The notes below the pieces were generated by a model. It saw nothing but the letters and a program-made list of their open reading frames with translations, had not been told where the DNA came from and did no database searches. From CAVQCX01 sp963775335 (lineage in GTDB: Bacteria > Pseudomonadota > Gammaproteobacteria > Chromatiales > Chromatiaceae), in contig CAVZIJ010000003.1 in the NCBI GenBank assembly GCA_963775335.1, positions 2,593,407 to 2,657,406 of the forward strand: a DNA stretch of 64,000 nt. Direction: 5' to 3'. This document shows, in pieces, positions 17,566-26,525 of the stretch. A program made the position numbers and the translations under genes. Position 1 is the stretch's first letter. Each line of letters opens with the position of its first letter.

Positions 17566-18402
17566 ATGACTTCGAGATCGAGCGCTGACAAAGACCCGCT
17601 GGTGAGGATTCGTGGGCTGCGCTTCAGCCGCGGCGATCGAGTCATCTTCGATGGCGTGGACATCGACATCCCCCGCGGCAAGGTCACCGCCATCATGGGC
17701 CCCAGCGGCACGGGCAAGACCACCCTGCTCAAGCTGATCGGCGGCCAACTGCGGCCCGACGCCGGCACGGTGGAGGTCGACGGGCAAAATGTCCATGCCC
17801 TGAGCACCCGGGAGCTGTACAAGCTGCGCACCCGCATGGGGATGCTGTTTCAGAGCGGGGCGCTGCTCACCGACCTCAGCGTGTTCGACAACGTCGCCTA
17901 TCCGCTGCGCGAGCACACCAAGCTGCCGGCGGCGATGATCCGTAAGCTGGTGCTCATGAAGCTGGAGGCCGTAGGCCTTCGCGGTGCGCGCGACCTGATG
18001 CCCGCCGAGCTCTCGGGCGGCATGGCACGGCGTGTCGCGCTCGCCCGCGGCATAGCGCTCGACCCCATGATGATCATGTACGACGAGCCCTTCACCGGTC
18101 AGGACCCGATCTCCATGGGGGTCCTGGTCCAGCTGATCCGCCGGCTCAACGACGCCTCCAACATGACCAGCGTTATCGTATCCCACAACGTCGCAGAGAC
18201 CGCCCAGATCTCGGACCTGGTCTACATCATCTCCAATGGCAAGGTGACGGGCCGGGGCACCCCCAAGACCCTCGAGAGCTCTAGCTCGGCGTGGGTGCGC
18301 CAGTTCCTCCAGGGGCTTCCGGACGGCCCCGTGAGCTTCCACTACCCGGCCCCACCGCTCGCTCAGGACATCCAGGGCGCACCGGCCCGGGATGCGCCTT
18401 GA
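17566..18402 (+). CDS. mlaF: Phospholipid transport ATPase MlaF
   Basis: MlaF powers the inner-membrane Mla complex that moves phospholipids between the inner and outer membranes. The 278-residue product has Walker A in IMGPSGTGKTTLLKLIGG (about residues 44-61), the signature ELSGGMARRVALARGIA, Walker B MMIMYDEPFTGQDP and the switch histidine in SVIVSHNVAETA. ATG 17566 begins MTSRSSADKDPLVRIRG. The stop overlaps a possible TTG start of mlaE. This opens the operon mlaF-mlaE-mlaD-mlaB, convergent in direction to the small zinc gene. Confidence 0.95.
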   Translation: MTSRSSADKDPLVRIRGLRFSRGDRVIFDGVDIDIPRGKVTAIMGPSGTGKTTLLKLIGGQLRPDAGTVEVDGQNVHALSTRELYKLRTRMGMLFQSGALLTDLSVFDNVAYPLREHTKLPAAMIRKLVLMKLEAVGLRGARDLMPAELSGGMARRVALARGIALDPMMIMYDEPFTGQDPISMGVLVQLIRRLNDASNMTSVIVSHNVAETAQISDLVYIISNGKVTGRGTPKTLESSSSAWVRQFLQGLPDGPVSFHYPAPPLAQDIQGAPARDAP

Positions 18403-18416
18403 CCGGGCTGGCGCCG

Positions 18417-19196
18417 ATGCTCGGTTGGCTGGAGCAATTGGGGAGGATCGGACTGCGCGTCATCGAGCGGCTCGGGCGTGCCCACCTCCTGCTGCTCGGA
18501 ATCGCCGGGGGGCTGGGCTCGCTCATCGTGCGCCCGGGGCTGCTGGTCAGGCAGCTCCTCTCGGTCGGGGTGCTCTCGGTCCTGATCGTCACCGTGTCCG
18601 GATTGTTCGTCGGCATGGTGCTCGCGCTGCAGGGCTACTACGTGCTCTCCAAGTTCGGAGCCTCGGAGTCACTCGGGGTGATGGTTGCCGCGTCGCTGGT
18701 GCGCGAGCTCGGACCCGTGGTGACTGCGCTGCTATTCGCCGGCCGGGCCGGCTCGGCCTTGACGGCAGAGATCGGGCTGATGAAGGCTACCGAGCAGCTC
18801 TCGGGGCTGGAGATGATGGCAGTCAATCCCGTCAATCGGGTGCTGACCCCGCGCTTCTTCGCCGGCCTGATCTCCATGCCCCTGCTGGCCTCGATGTTCA
18901 GCGCCGTCGGGGTGCTCGGGGGCTACTTCGTCGGCGTCGGCCTGCTCGGGGTGGACGACGGCGCCTATTGGTCGCAGATGCGGGCCACGATCGATCTGCA
19001 TGAGGACATCTACAACGGCGTGATCAAGAGCCTGGTGTTCGGCGCGGTCTGCACCTGGATCGCCCTCTATCAGGGCTACGACGCCACACCCACGTCCGAG
19101 GGGGTCAGCCGGGCGACCACGCGTGCCGTGGTGCACTCGGCGCTGGCCGTTCTGGGCCTGGATTTCGTGCTGACTGCGCTGATGTTCGGGGGATAA
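18417..19196 (+). CDS. mlaE: Phospholipid transport permease MlaE
   Basis: MlaE is the membrane subunit of the Mla ABC transporter. From ATG 18417 the product is 259 residues, the normal family length, starting MLGWLEQLGRIGLRVIERLG. Five to six hydrophobic segments are visible, and the family stretches VRELGPVVTALLFAGRAGSAL and MEMMAVNPVNRVL-type sequence (here LEMMAVNPVNRVL) are present. A TTG at 18399 overlapping the mlaF stop is an alternative start six codons upstream. mlaD follows after three bases. Confidence 0.94.
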   Translation: MLGWLEQLGRIGLRVIERLGRAHLLLLGIAGGLGSLIVRPGLLVRQLLSVGVLSVLIVTVSGLFVGMVLALQGYYVLSKFGASESLGVMVAASLVRELGPVVTALLFAGRAGSALTAEIGLMKATEQLSGLEMMAVNPVNRVLTPRFFAGLISMPLLASMFSAVGVLGGYFVGVGLLGVDDGAYWSQMRATIDLHEDIYNGVIKSLVFGAVCTWIALYQGYDATPTSEGVSRATTRAVVHSALAVLGLDFVLTALMFGG

Positions 19197-19199
19197 GAA

Positions 19200-19751
19200 A
19201 TGGTGCGAATGCGAACCGTAGAGCTGACCGTCGGCGCCTTCATGGCAGCCGGGCTGGTCGCGCTGTTCTTCCTCGCCATGCAGGTGAGCAACCTGAACAT
19301 GCTGTCCAACGCGGAGGGGTATCAGATCACGGCTCGCTTCGACAACATCGGCGGCCTCAAGGTGAAGGCGCCGGTCACCATGGCCGGCGTGCGAATCGGG
19401 CGCGTCACCCACATCGGGCTGGACAGCCAAAGCTACGAGGCGGTGGTGACGCTCACCATAGACCCGCAGTACGACAAAATACCGAGCGACACCTTCGCCA
19501 AGATCTTTACCGCCGGACTGCTGGGCGAGCAGTACATCGGTCTGGATCCGGGCGGCAGCCAGACGTACCTCAAGCAGGGCGATCGGATCGCACTGACCCA
19601 GTCGGCGCTGGTGCTCGAGGATATCATCGGCCAGTTCCTGTTCAGCAAGGCCCAGGAAGCGTCCAAGCCCAGCGCCGCGCCAGGGGCGGGCGCCGGATCC
19701 TCCCCGGGAGCCTCGGGTATCTCGAAGGGTGGCGCAGACCCCGCCTTCTGA
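19200..19751 (+). CDS. mlaD: Phospholipid-binding MCE-domain protein MlaD
   Basis: MlaD forms the hexameric MCE ring on the periplasmic face of MlaE. The 183-residue product has one N-terminal membrane segment (LTVGAFMAAGLVALFFLAMQ) and an MCE domain with ITARFDNIGGLKVKAPVTMAGVRIG and FAKIFTAGLLGEQYIGLDPGG. The C-terminal 35 residues are Ala/Ser/Gly-rich and probably disordered. Its stop overlaps the next ATG by one base, leaving no room for mlaC, which usually comes next. Confidence 0.94.
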   Translation: MVRMRTVELTVGAFMAAGLVALFFLAMQVSNLNMLSNAEGYQITARFDNIGGLKVKAPVTMAGVRIGRVTHIGLDSQSYEAVVTLTIDPQYDKIPSDTFAKIFTAGLLGEQYIGLDPGGSQTYLKQGDRIALTQSALVLEDIIGQFLFSKAQEASKPSAAPGAGAGSSPGASGISKGGADPAF

Positions 19752-20110
19752 TGGGACGCCGACGCACCAACCGCCGCCCCAAGCCGGCGCCCCAGAGGCC
19801 CGCGAGCGCCGAGCCCCGGGCGACCCTGACTCGGCGCGGGGGCGATCTTTACCTGGGGGGGGAGCTGACTTTCGCCACAGCCGCCGGTCTGCTGCGCGAG
19901 CTCCCGCCGCTGTTCGCCGACGGCGAAGCCCTCCTGCTCGACCTGCAAGGCGTCACCCGGGGCGACAGTGCGGGACTGGCGCTGCTGCTGGAATGGGTCG
20001 AGGAAGGAAGAAAGCGCGGCGTCGACCTGCGTTACCGGAACGTCCCCGAAGCGCTGATCAACATCGCCCGTTTCAGCAACGTGCTCGAGCTGCTGCCCTT
20101 GGAAGCGTGA
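19751..20110 (+). CDS. mlaB: STAS-domain protein MlaB
   Basis: MlaB is the small STAS protein that binds MlaF and is needed for transporter activity in E. coli. The 119-residue product has a basic, proline-rich N-terminal extension of about 25 residues, then a STAS fold (GDLYLGGELTFATAAGLL, LLLDLQGVTRGDSAGLALLLEW). Ser73 in GDSAG stands where anti-sigma antagonists are phosphorylated and where E. coli MlaB has a key threonine. The TGATG junction couples it to mlaD. The usual next genes ibaG and murA are absent; argS follows instead. Confidence 0.85.
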   Translation: MGRRRTNRRPKPAPQRPASAEPRATLTRRGGDLYLGGELTFATAAGLLRELPPLFADGEALLLDLQGVTRGDSAGLALLLEWVEEGRKRGVDLRYRNVPEALINIARFSNVLELLPLEA

Positions 20111-20323
20111 ATCCGTTGCCGCCCCGGCGAGTGCTGCGCTCGCTTGACGCCGCAATTTGCTGATATTCTTTTGGACTTTCCCAGTGTCGCCCATGCGCGC
20201 TGCCAGTGAGCCGGCTTGGTCGAAGCCCCCGCGGGAGCGGCGCGTCTCGCCGGTGTGTCCGGGTGTACGCCCCTGGGCCGTTCCGACGCCCCACATCAGA
20301 GCCAATACCCCCTTGCGCCTGCC

Positions 20324-22084
20324 ATGAGATCCCTGATTCAGCAGCTGGTTAGAAACGCCCTGGAGCGCCTGGCCGCCCAGGGCGTGGTCCCGTCGGACGC
20401 CCTGGGGCAGCCGGTCATCGAGCGGGTGCGCGACGAGCGTCACGGCGACTTCGCCACCAACGTGGCGATGGTCCTGGCCAAGGCGGCGGGGCTGCGCCCC
20501 CGGGAGCTGGCCGAGCGGCTCGTGGCGGTCCTGCCTGCGTCCGAGCGCCTGGCCCGCGTGGAGATCGCAGGCCCGGGATTCATCAACTTCGCACTCGCGC
20601 CGGGGGCGTATAGAGCCCTGATTCCCGAGATCCTGGAGGCGGGACACCGCTTCGGGCGCAGCCGCCTGGGTGCCGGCCGACGGGTCCAGGTGGAGTTCGT
20701 CTCGGCCAATCCAACCGGCCCGTTGCACGTCGGCCACGGCCGCGGCGCAGCCTATGGGGCGGTGGTAGCCGACCTGCTTCAGGCCGTCGGCTTCGAGGTG
20801 CACCGCGAGTATTACGTCAACGACGCGGGTCGGCAGATGGACATCCTCGGCACCAGTGTCTGGCTGCGCTACCTGGAGCTGTGCGGCGAGGAGCTGAGCT
20901 TTCCGGTCAACGGCTACAAGGGCGACTACGTCTGGGACATCGCCGCCACCCTGCACCGGGAGCACGCCGATGCCTACCGCTACGGCGCGGATGAGGTGTT
21001 TGCCGATCTGCCGGCTGATGAGCCGGCCGGCGGCGACAAGGAGACCCACATAGACGCGCTGATGGCCCGGGCGAAGAGCCTGCTGGGCGACAATCGCTAT
21101 CGCTACGTCTTCGAGCTGGGCCTGAACACGATCCTGGACGACATTCGGGACGATCTCGGGCAGTTCGGGGTCAACTACGACCAGTGGTACTCGGAGCGAT
21201 CCCTGGTGGAGAGCGGCGCGGTGAACCGCGCCATCGAGCGGCTGCGCGCCGCCGGCGCTCTCTACGAGAAGGAGGGCGCGCTCTGGTTCCGCTCCAGCGC
21301 CTACGGCGACGAGAAGGATCGGGTCGTCATCCGCGAGAATGGGCAGGCCACCTACTTCGCCTCCGACATCGCCTACCACATGGACAAGCTCGAACGGGGC
21401 TTCGACCGGGTCATCGACATCTGGGGGGCCGACCATCACGGCTACGTCCCGCGCGTGAAGGCGGCCCTCCAGGCATTGGGAGACGACGCGGACAAGCTCG
21501 ACGTGCTGCTGGTGCAGTTCGCCATCCTCTACCGGGGCGGGCATAAGGTACAGATGTCGACACGCTCCGGGGAGTTCGTCACCCTGCGCCAGCTGCGCAA
21601 GGAGGTCGGGCGCGACGCGGCCCGGTTCTTCTACGTGATGCGCAAGTGCGAGCAGCACCTGGACTTCGACCTGGACCTGGCGAAATCCCAGAGCAGCGAC
21701 AACCCGGTCTACTACGTCCAGTATGCCCACGCCCGGGTCTGCAGCGTGCTGCGCCAGGCCGCCGAGCGCGGGATCGCCGTAGAGCCCTCCTTCGGCGAGC
21801 GCAATCTAGAGCTGCTCCAGGCCGAGCATGAGACCGCGCTGCTCAAGAGCCTCGCGCGCTACGCGGAAGTCGTAGAGCTGGCCGCACTGCACGAAGAGCC
21901 CCATCAGTTGGTGCACTATCTGCGGGAGCTGGCCAACGACTTCCACATCTACTACAACGCCCAGCAGTTTCTGGTGGAAAATGAAGCACTGCGCGACGCG
22001 CGCATCAAGCTGATCCTCGCCGTGCGCCAGGTGCTGCGCAACGGCTTGGGGCTCCTGGGCGTGTCGGCACCGGAGACCATGTAG
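20324..22084 (+). CDS. argS: Arginyl-tRNA synthetase
   Basis: This class I enzyme charges tRNA-Arg. From ATG 20324 the product is 586 residues. It has the Add1 domain at the N-terminus (MRSLIQQLVRNALERLAAQG, GDFATNVAMVLAKAAG), the HIGH motif as PTGPLHVGHGRGAAYG, and the KMSKS equivalent as HKVQMSTRSGEFVTL. It ends LGLLGVSAPETM, the conserved ArgS tail ending in Met. The longer reading from 20216 lacks conserved sequence. The FtsN-like gene starts two bases after the stop, a conserved pairing. Confidence 0.96.
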   Translation: MRSLIQQLVRNALERLAAQGVVPSDALGQPVIERVRDERHGDFATNVAMVLAKAAGLRPRELAERLVAVLPASERLARVEIAGPGFINFALAPGAYRALIPEILEAGHRFGRSRLGAGRRVQVEFVSANPTGPLHVGHGRGAAYGAVVADLLQAVGFEVHREYYVNDAGRQMDILGTSVWLRYLELCGEELSFPVNGYKGDYVWDIAATLHREHADAYRYGADEVFADLPADEPAGGDKETHIDALMARAKSLLGDNRYRYVFELGLNTILDDIRDDLGQFGVNYDQWYSERSLVESGAVNRAIERLRAAGALYEKEGALWFRSSAYGDEKDRVVIRENGQATYFASDIAYHMDKLERGFDRVIDIWGADHHGYVPRVKAALQALGDDADKLDVLLVQFAILYRGGHKVQMSTRSGEFVTLRQLRKEVGRDAARFFYVMRKCEQHLDFDLDLAKSQSSDNPVYYVQYAHARVCSVLRQAAERGIAVEPSFGERNLELLQAEHETALLKSLARYAEVVELAALHEEPHQLVHYLRELANDFHIYYNAQQFLVENEALRDARIKLILAVRQVLRNGLGLLGVSAPETM

Positions 22085-22086
22085 CC

Positions 22087-22716
22087 GTGCCCAGGGATTA
22101 CAAGAGCCGAGCCACCGCCATCGCGCGACACCCGACGCCGGGCTGGGTGGTCTTTCTTGCCGGGCTGATCGTCGGGGTGTTCGGCTCCGGCCTCGCCTGG
22201 CTCAAGCTGAGTCCGTCACCGGGGAGACCGCAGCTTCCCGTGCCCGACACCGCTCGCAAGGCGCCGGAGAAGCCGAATCGGGAGGACAACGGCCCCAAGC
22301 CACGGTTCGATTTCTACACCCTCCTGCCGGCCCAAGAGGTGGTCGTCGACGAAGCCGACATCAACAAGCCGGAGCCCGCCGCCCCGCCGTCGACGCCGGC
22401 ACCACAGAGCAGCACCCGACCTGCCGCGGCTGCCCCAACCGCCAGCGGGGTCACCGCCGAGGCACGGACACCGGCCAAGGCGGAGTCCTATGTGCTGCAG
22501 ATGGGGGCTTACCGAAGGCGGTCCGACGCCGAGCGCCTCAAAGCGAGCCTTGCCCTGCTGGGAGTCGAGGCGCAGATCCAACGGGTCAGCATCGATAACA
22601 AGGAGAGCTTTCAGCGGGTGCGCAGCGGCCCCTACGGCCGGAGTCAGGTCAATGAGCTGCATGCCCGGCTGAAGGCCAACGGCATCGGTGCCATGATCAT
22701 CAAGCTCAGCGACTAG
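22087..22716 (+). CDS. ftsN: SPOR-domain cell division protein, FtsN-like
   Basis: FtsN is a late division protein that binds denuded septal peptidoglycan through its SPOR domain and activates septal synthesis. The 209-residue product starts at GTG 22087 (PRDYKSRATAIARH, a cytoplasmic stretch similar to FtsN), has one membrane segment at about 18-38 (WVVFLAGLIVGVFGSGLAWL), a proline/alanine-rich periplasmic linker, and a C-terminal SPOR domain (about 133-207, SYVLQMGAYRRRSDAERLKASL). The position directly after argS supports the ftsN name; a generic SPOR protein is the alternative. Confidence 0.82.
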   Translation: MPRDYKSRATAIARHPTPGWVVFLAGLIVGVFGSGLAWLKLSPSPGRPQLPVPDTARKAPEKPNREDNGPKPRFDFYTLLPAQEVVVDEADINKPEPAAPPSTPAPQSSTRPAAAAPTASGVTAEARTPAKAESYVLQMGAYRRRSDAERLKASLALLGVEAQIQRVSIDNKESFQRVRSGPYGRSQVNELHARLKANGIGAMIIKLSD

Positions 22717-22942
22717 CCGATACTCCCCAGCCACCACGTCGGGAACGGACCCGTTTGCGTGTGCAGCGATCCGGATTCCGTTGCACTGCACCGTGGCGAA
22801 GGAGCTGTGCTGCAGCGGCAGAAGCGACCTCCAGGGGTCGCGACGACGCTTTACCGGTCCACGGGTGCAAAGGGGATCGCGAGCGGGAGCTCGCTCCCAC
22901 GGTCGGGCCGGCTCCCGAGCAGGATCTCGGGCGCCGACCGGC
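22717..22942. repeat. Intergenic spacer with a REP-like palindrome
   Basis: This convergent spacer between ftsN and the lipoprotein gene carries an inverted repeat at 22879-22894 (GCGAGC, four bases, GCTCGC) inside the string GATCGCGAGCGGGAGCTCGC. The same core occurs at 35621 and 46356. It could also act as a two-way transcription stop, though no U-run follows. I see no gene in the rest of the spacer. Confidence 0.6.
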
Positions 22943-23596
22943 CTAGGGCTTGCTGGCCGAGGGCGGCAAGGCCGCGAGATCGGCCAAGAACCGAGCGTAG
23001 ATCTGCTGGAGCGCGACCGAGAAGGCCCTGACGGCATCGCCCAGGTCCGCGCCGTGAACCGGAGCGCTCGCCGAGTAATCGCGGACGAGGAGCGGCCGTT
23101 CGCTACCGCGCCGGTCGAGCTGTAGCTCCAGCTCGACGGCGACATCGGAGCCGCCGCCCACCTTCATGACCCGCTCGAAGCGCCGCAGATTGCCCGAGAG
23201 CAGGTAGTCCCAGCGGGTCCGGGCATCGTCGATCATCACCAGGGATGCGGCGCCGGATCCCCGCAGGTAGGCGAGCAGGTGATCCTGGATCAGGCGGGGC
23301 GGCCCTTCGATCCAGGCGTGATAGTGATAGCGCAGCAGCTCGGTGGGCACTCCCGCTTGGGTATAGACGATCGCCCGCTCCCGATGGATGCCGGCGCTGT
23401 CGATCGCGCCGATCGCGAGCACGCCACTGAGCGGCCGCACGCTGCCGGGGGAGGCGGGGACGGCCGGGGAGAGGCGGTAGAAATGGTCCTCCGGGACCGG
23501 CTGGACGGTTGCACAGGCCGTGCCCAGCAGGGCGACCGCGACCACTACCGATGCAAGCCTGGCTCTCACGGCATCACTCCTTTCGCTAGCCCGCAT
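22943..23596 (-). CDS. ABC-type transport auxiliary lipoprotein (PqiC/DUF330-like)
   Basis: This is the outer-membrane-type lipoprotein partner of an MCE transporter. The 217-residue product has a signal peptide with lipobox LLGTAC (cysteine near residue 28), then HFYRLSPAVPASP, which is typical of the family, then VLAIGAIDSAGIHRERAIVYTQ and a C-terminal helix QQIYARFLADLA. It is the last gene of the seven-gene operon that starts with the SpoIIE phosphatase, three bases after the MCE gene. PqiC-type lipoproteins are thought to link the MCE tube to the outer membrane. Confidence 0.85.
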   Translation of the reverse strand: MRASERSDAVRARLASVVVAVALLGTACATVQPVPEDHFYRLSPAVPASPGSVRPLSGVLAIGAIDSAGIHRERAIVYTQAGVPTELLRYHYHAWIEGPPRLIQDHLLAYLRGSGAASLVMIDDARTRWDYLLSGNLRRFERVMKVGGGSDVAVELELQLDRRGSERPLLVRDYSASAPVHGADLGDAVRAFSVALQQIYARFLADLAALPPSASKP

Positions 23597-23599
23597 TTC

Positions 23600-24604
23600 T
23601 CACCGGCCTTCGTCCGCATGTGCAGCGGGGCTCAACAACAGCCCGGGACTCTGACGGATCTGGCGCGAGAACTCGGCCATATTGCGGCTGGTCGCCTCCA
23701 GGTCGTAGGCGATGGCGCCCACGTGCTCGGACACCTGCTGCAGGCTGGTGCGCAGGTCCTTCACCGCCTGCTCCACATCGCCCCGGCTACCGCTCACCAT
23801 GGCATCGGACTGTTCCAGCGTATGGTGCAGAACCGTCTGGCTGCTCTGTAGTCGCTGGGACAGGTCCCGGAAGTTGGCCGCCGCCGTCTCCATCGCCTTG
23901 AGCATGCCCGCGATGCTCGCCCGATTGTCCTGCCCGACCACCTGGCGCAGATCCTCGGCACCGGCATTCAGCCGCCCGGCCAGCTCGCGCACCTGGGCGA
24001 GCACCTGATCGACCCCCTGGTCGAGCTTCGCCGCGCTGCTCTCCAGGTGCCCCACGATCGCCGGGGTGCCCTTCTGAACGCTGTCCGCGATGGCATCGAT
24101 GCGCGTGTCCAGATTCTGGATCAGGGGCATCAGGCCTTGGCGGCTGAGCTGGTTGACCTCGCCGGCAATGGCGTCCACGGCCGCGAACAGGTTCGCCCCC
24201 TCCTGGCCGTTCATCACCGCACCCGGGGCAAGAAGCTTCTTCGAGCTGCCTTCGGCGATGTCGATCATCACCTCCGAGAGCAGCCCGGGCGAAACGACCC
24301 GGGCGACGCTATCGGCCGGGACCGGCCAGGGGCCCGATGCGGAACGATCGAGGTCCAGCGCCACCCGGTAGCGGGTCTTGCCCTGCTCGTGCTCCGGCTC
24401 TATACCGCCGACCCGCCCGACCCTGAATCCCTGGTAGGCCACCGGTGTCCCGTTCGCCAATCCGGCCACGTTGGCGTAGACGACGTAGTACCGGTCGGTC
24501 GGACCGGTGCGCCCGGTGAGGTAGGCCAACATCGCCACCAGGGCCGCCAGCATCGCGAGCACGAACAGCCCGACCGTCAGATACGAAATGTGCTGGTATC
24601 GCAT
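23600..24604 (-). CDS. MCE-family substrate-binding protein
   Basis: This periplasmic, membrane-anchored MCE protein is of the MlaD/YrbD superfamily. The 334-residue product has one N-terminal membrane helix (about 8-28), an MCE domain (about 38-115, YVVYANVAGLANGTPVAYQGFRVGRVGGI and RVVSPGLLSEVMIDI), and a long coiled-coil-like C-terminal half with repeated leucine heptads (LESSAAKLDQGVDQVLAQVREL). It is longer than MlaD and resembles the tunnel-forming MCE proteins. Immediate neighbours are the ATPase and the auxiliary lipoprotein, so it is the tube component of the second lipid transporter. Confidence 0.9.
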   Translation of the reverse strand: MRYQHISYLTVGLFVLAMLAALVAMLAYLTGRTGPTDRYYVVYANVAGLANGTPVAYQGFRVGRVGGIEPEHEQGKTRYRVALDLDRSASGPWPVPADSVARVVSPGLLSEVMIDIAEGSSKKLLAPGAVMNGQEGANLFAAVDAIAGEVNQLSRQGLMPLIQNLDTRIDAIADSVQKGTPAIVGHLESSAAKLDQGVDQVLAQVRELAGRLNAGAEDLRQVVGQDNRASIAGMLKAMETAAANFRDLSQRLQSSQTVLHHTLEQSDAMVSGSRGDVEQAVKDLRTSLQQVSEHVGAIAYDLEATSRNMAEFSRQIRQSPGLLLSPAAHADEGR

Positions 24605-24608
24605 GGCG

Positions 24609-25400
24609 CTAGCGACCGGTGAGCCGTCGCAGATACGCGTCGGCGTCCACCTCGCCGTGCTCCGGCGTGCGGTTGAGCAGACTCTGCACCCGGGGGTTGG
24701 GGCATGCGCGCACCTCGTCCACCGTACCGGTCATCAGGATGTCTCCCCGATCCAGAAAAGTGAGGCGGTCGGCGATCTTGAAGGCCGACTCCAGCTCGTG
24801 GGTCACCACGACGATGGTCATGCGCATGGCCGCACGCAGAGTCAGGATCAGCTCGTCGAGCTCGGCGGAGACCACCGGGTCCAGCCCTGCCGAGGGCTCG
24901 TCGAAGAACAGCAGCTTGGGGTCCATGACAATCGCACGGGCCACCGCGGCGCGCTTGATCATGCCCCCGGAGAGCTGGGCCGGCGTCAGGTCCTCGAACC
25001 CGGCGAGGTTCACCACCTCCAGCTTCATGCGCGCCATGATGCGCATGGTCTGCTCGTCCAAGCGCGTGTGCTCGCGCAGCGGCAGCATGACATTCTCCAG
25101 CACGCTCATGGAGTTGAACAGGGCCCCGCCCTGGAACGCCACGCCCATGCTGCGGCGCAGGGCGTACATCTGCCGCCCCGCTAGCCGCGTGATGTCCCGG
25201 CCCAACAGACTGATGGCGCCGGCGAACGGCTTCTCCAGTCCCAGGAGCTGGCGCAGGAAGGTCGACTTGCCGGAGCCCGACCCTCCCATGATGACCAGGA
25301 TCTCTCCCGCGCGCACGCTCAGGCTCACACCCTTGAGAATGTCGCGCCCTCCGTAGCGCACGCGCAGATCCTGGACCTCGATGGCCGGCGTCTGCTCCAC
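24609..25400 (-). CDS. MCE-type ABC transporter ATPase (MlaF-like)
   Basis: This is the ATP-binding subunit of the second MCE transporter. The 263-residue product starts at GTG 25400. It has Walker A in VIMGGSGSGKSTFLRQLLGL, a Q-loop region GVAFQGGALFNSMSV, the signature QLSGGMIKRAAVARAIV and Walker B LLFFDEPSAGLDPVVS. The ending, with VDEVRACPNPRVQSLLNRTPE, is typical of MlaF relatives. It lies three bases after the permease stop and four bases before the MCE gene. Confidence 0.93.
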   Translation of the reverse strand: MEQTPAIEVQDLRVRYGGRDILKGVSLSVRAGEILVIMGGSGSGKSTFLRQLLGLEKPFAGAISLLGRDITRLAGRQMYALRRSMGVAFQGGALFNSMSVLENVMLPLREHTRLDEQTMRIMARMKLEVVNLAGFEDLTPAQLSGGMIKRAAVARAIVMDPKLLFFDEPSAGLDPVVSAELDELILTLRAAMRMTIVVVTHELESAFKIADRLTFLDRGDILMTGTVDEVRACPNPRVQSLLNRTPEHGEVDADAYLRRLTGR

Positions 25401-25403
25401 GGC

Positions 25404-26206
25404 TCAGCGATTCATGAAATAGGTGAACAGCATGTCCGCGATCAGGATGGCGGCGATGGAGATCACCACCGCGCGGGTGGTGGAGCGCCCCACCCCTTCG
25501 GCTCCTCCTCTCACCGAGAAGCCGTTCGCCACGCCGATCAGGGTGATCAGCACCGAGAAGACCCCGCTCTTGGCAAGCCCCTGGAGCACGTCCTCGACGC
25601 TGAGGGCCTCGAGCGTGCGCTGCCAGAAGACATCCAGGCCTATACCGAGCAGCGGCGCGCTGTAGAGACCCCCCCCAGCAGGCCCAGCAAGTCCGAGAAG
25701 AAGGTCACCGCCGGCAACATGACGATCATGGCGAGCAGCGCGGGTGCCACCAGATAGCGCACGGGGTTGATGCCGATCACCCGCAGCGCGTCGATCTCCT
25801 GGGAAATCACCATGGTGCCGATCCGGGCCGCAAAGGCCGAGCCCGAGCGGCCCGCGACCAGGATGGCAACGATCAGCGGGGCGAACTCGCGGGTCACCGA
25901 GAGCGCGATGCCGAGCACCACCTTGCCCTGGGCCCCGAAGGTCTGAAGGGTGTGTATGCCCTGGATGGCGAGCATGGCGCCCACTGTCAGGGACAGCACG
26001 GCGATGATCGGCAGGGCATTCAGGCCCACCGACACCATCTCCTTGACGATGTGGTTCATGCGCACAGGCTGGCCGATCCGCCAGCCCCAGAGTATCCAGT
26101 ACAGGCTCTCGCCGAGCAGAGCGCCGTGGTAGCCGAGCTCCTCGACCCCCTGGACGGTGCGCCGCCCGAGGGTCTCGACCGCCGCGGCCGCCCGCAGCTC
26201 AGCCAT
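25404..26206 (-). CDS. MCE-type ABC transporter permease (MlaE-like), frame broken in a C8 run
   Basis: This is the membrane subunit of the second MCE transporter. The first part starts at ATG 26206 (MAELRAAAAVETLGRR) and runs through VTREFAPLIVAILVAGRSGSAF and LRVIGINPVRYLVAPALLAM. After DLLGLLGG the frame breaks in a run of eight C on the plus strand (25669-25676). The other frame continues with LYSAPLLGIGLDVFWQ and ends with IADMLFTYFMNR at 25404. Joined, the protein is about 267 residues, the family norm. One extra or two fewer bases in the run repair it. The start overlaps the STAS gene by eight bases. Confidence 0.85.
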
Positions 26207-26525
26207 GGGCCAGGGCATCCTCGATAGAGCCATAGATCGGAAACACGGTATGCAGGTGTGCGAGCTGCAGCACCATGAGCGCCGAGGCACTCACCCCGAC
26301 CAGGCCGAAGGGCAGGCGCCGCTCGCGCGCCAGCTGATAGCCCTCCACCAGGCTGGCCACACCGGAGCTATCGATGTAGTCGACCTGCGAGAGGTCCACG
26401 AGCACACCGCTGCGACTGAGCACTCCGAGGATGGCACGGCGGGCCTCGGGCGAGCTCGACATGTCCACCTCGCCGCCCAAGGCGACGACCCGCACCGGAC
26501 CGTGGTCGATGATCTCGCACTTCAC
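26199..26525 (-). CDS. STAS-domain protein, anti-sigma-factor-antagonist type
   Basis: This 108-residue single STAS domain is of the SpoIIAA/RsbV type. It has VVALGGEVDMSSSPEARRA and LVDLSQVDYIDSSGVASLVEG; Ser53 in IDSSG aligns with the phosphorylated serine of SpoIIAA. It starts at GTG 26525, overlapping the kinase stop by four bases, and overlaps the permease start by eight. By position it is the MlaB equivalent of the MCE transporter; by sequence it looks like a phospho-regulated antagonist. Both could be true. Confidence 0.88.
   Translation of the reverse strand: MKCEIIDHGPVRVVALGGEVDMSSSPEARRAILGVLSRSGVLVDLSQVDYIDSSGVASLVEGYQLARERRLPFGLVGVSASALMVLQLAHLHTVFPIYGSIEDALAHG

Noticed and set aside
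19433..21730. 765-codon open frame on the minus strand
   Set aside because: Antisense to mlaD, mlaB and argS; no recognisable domains.
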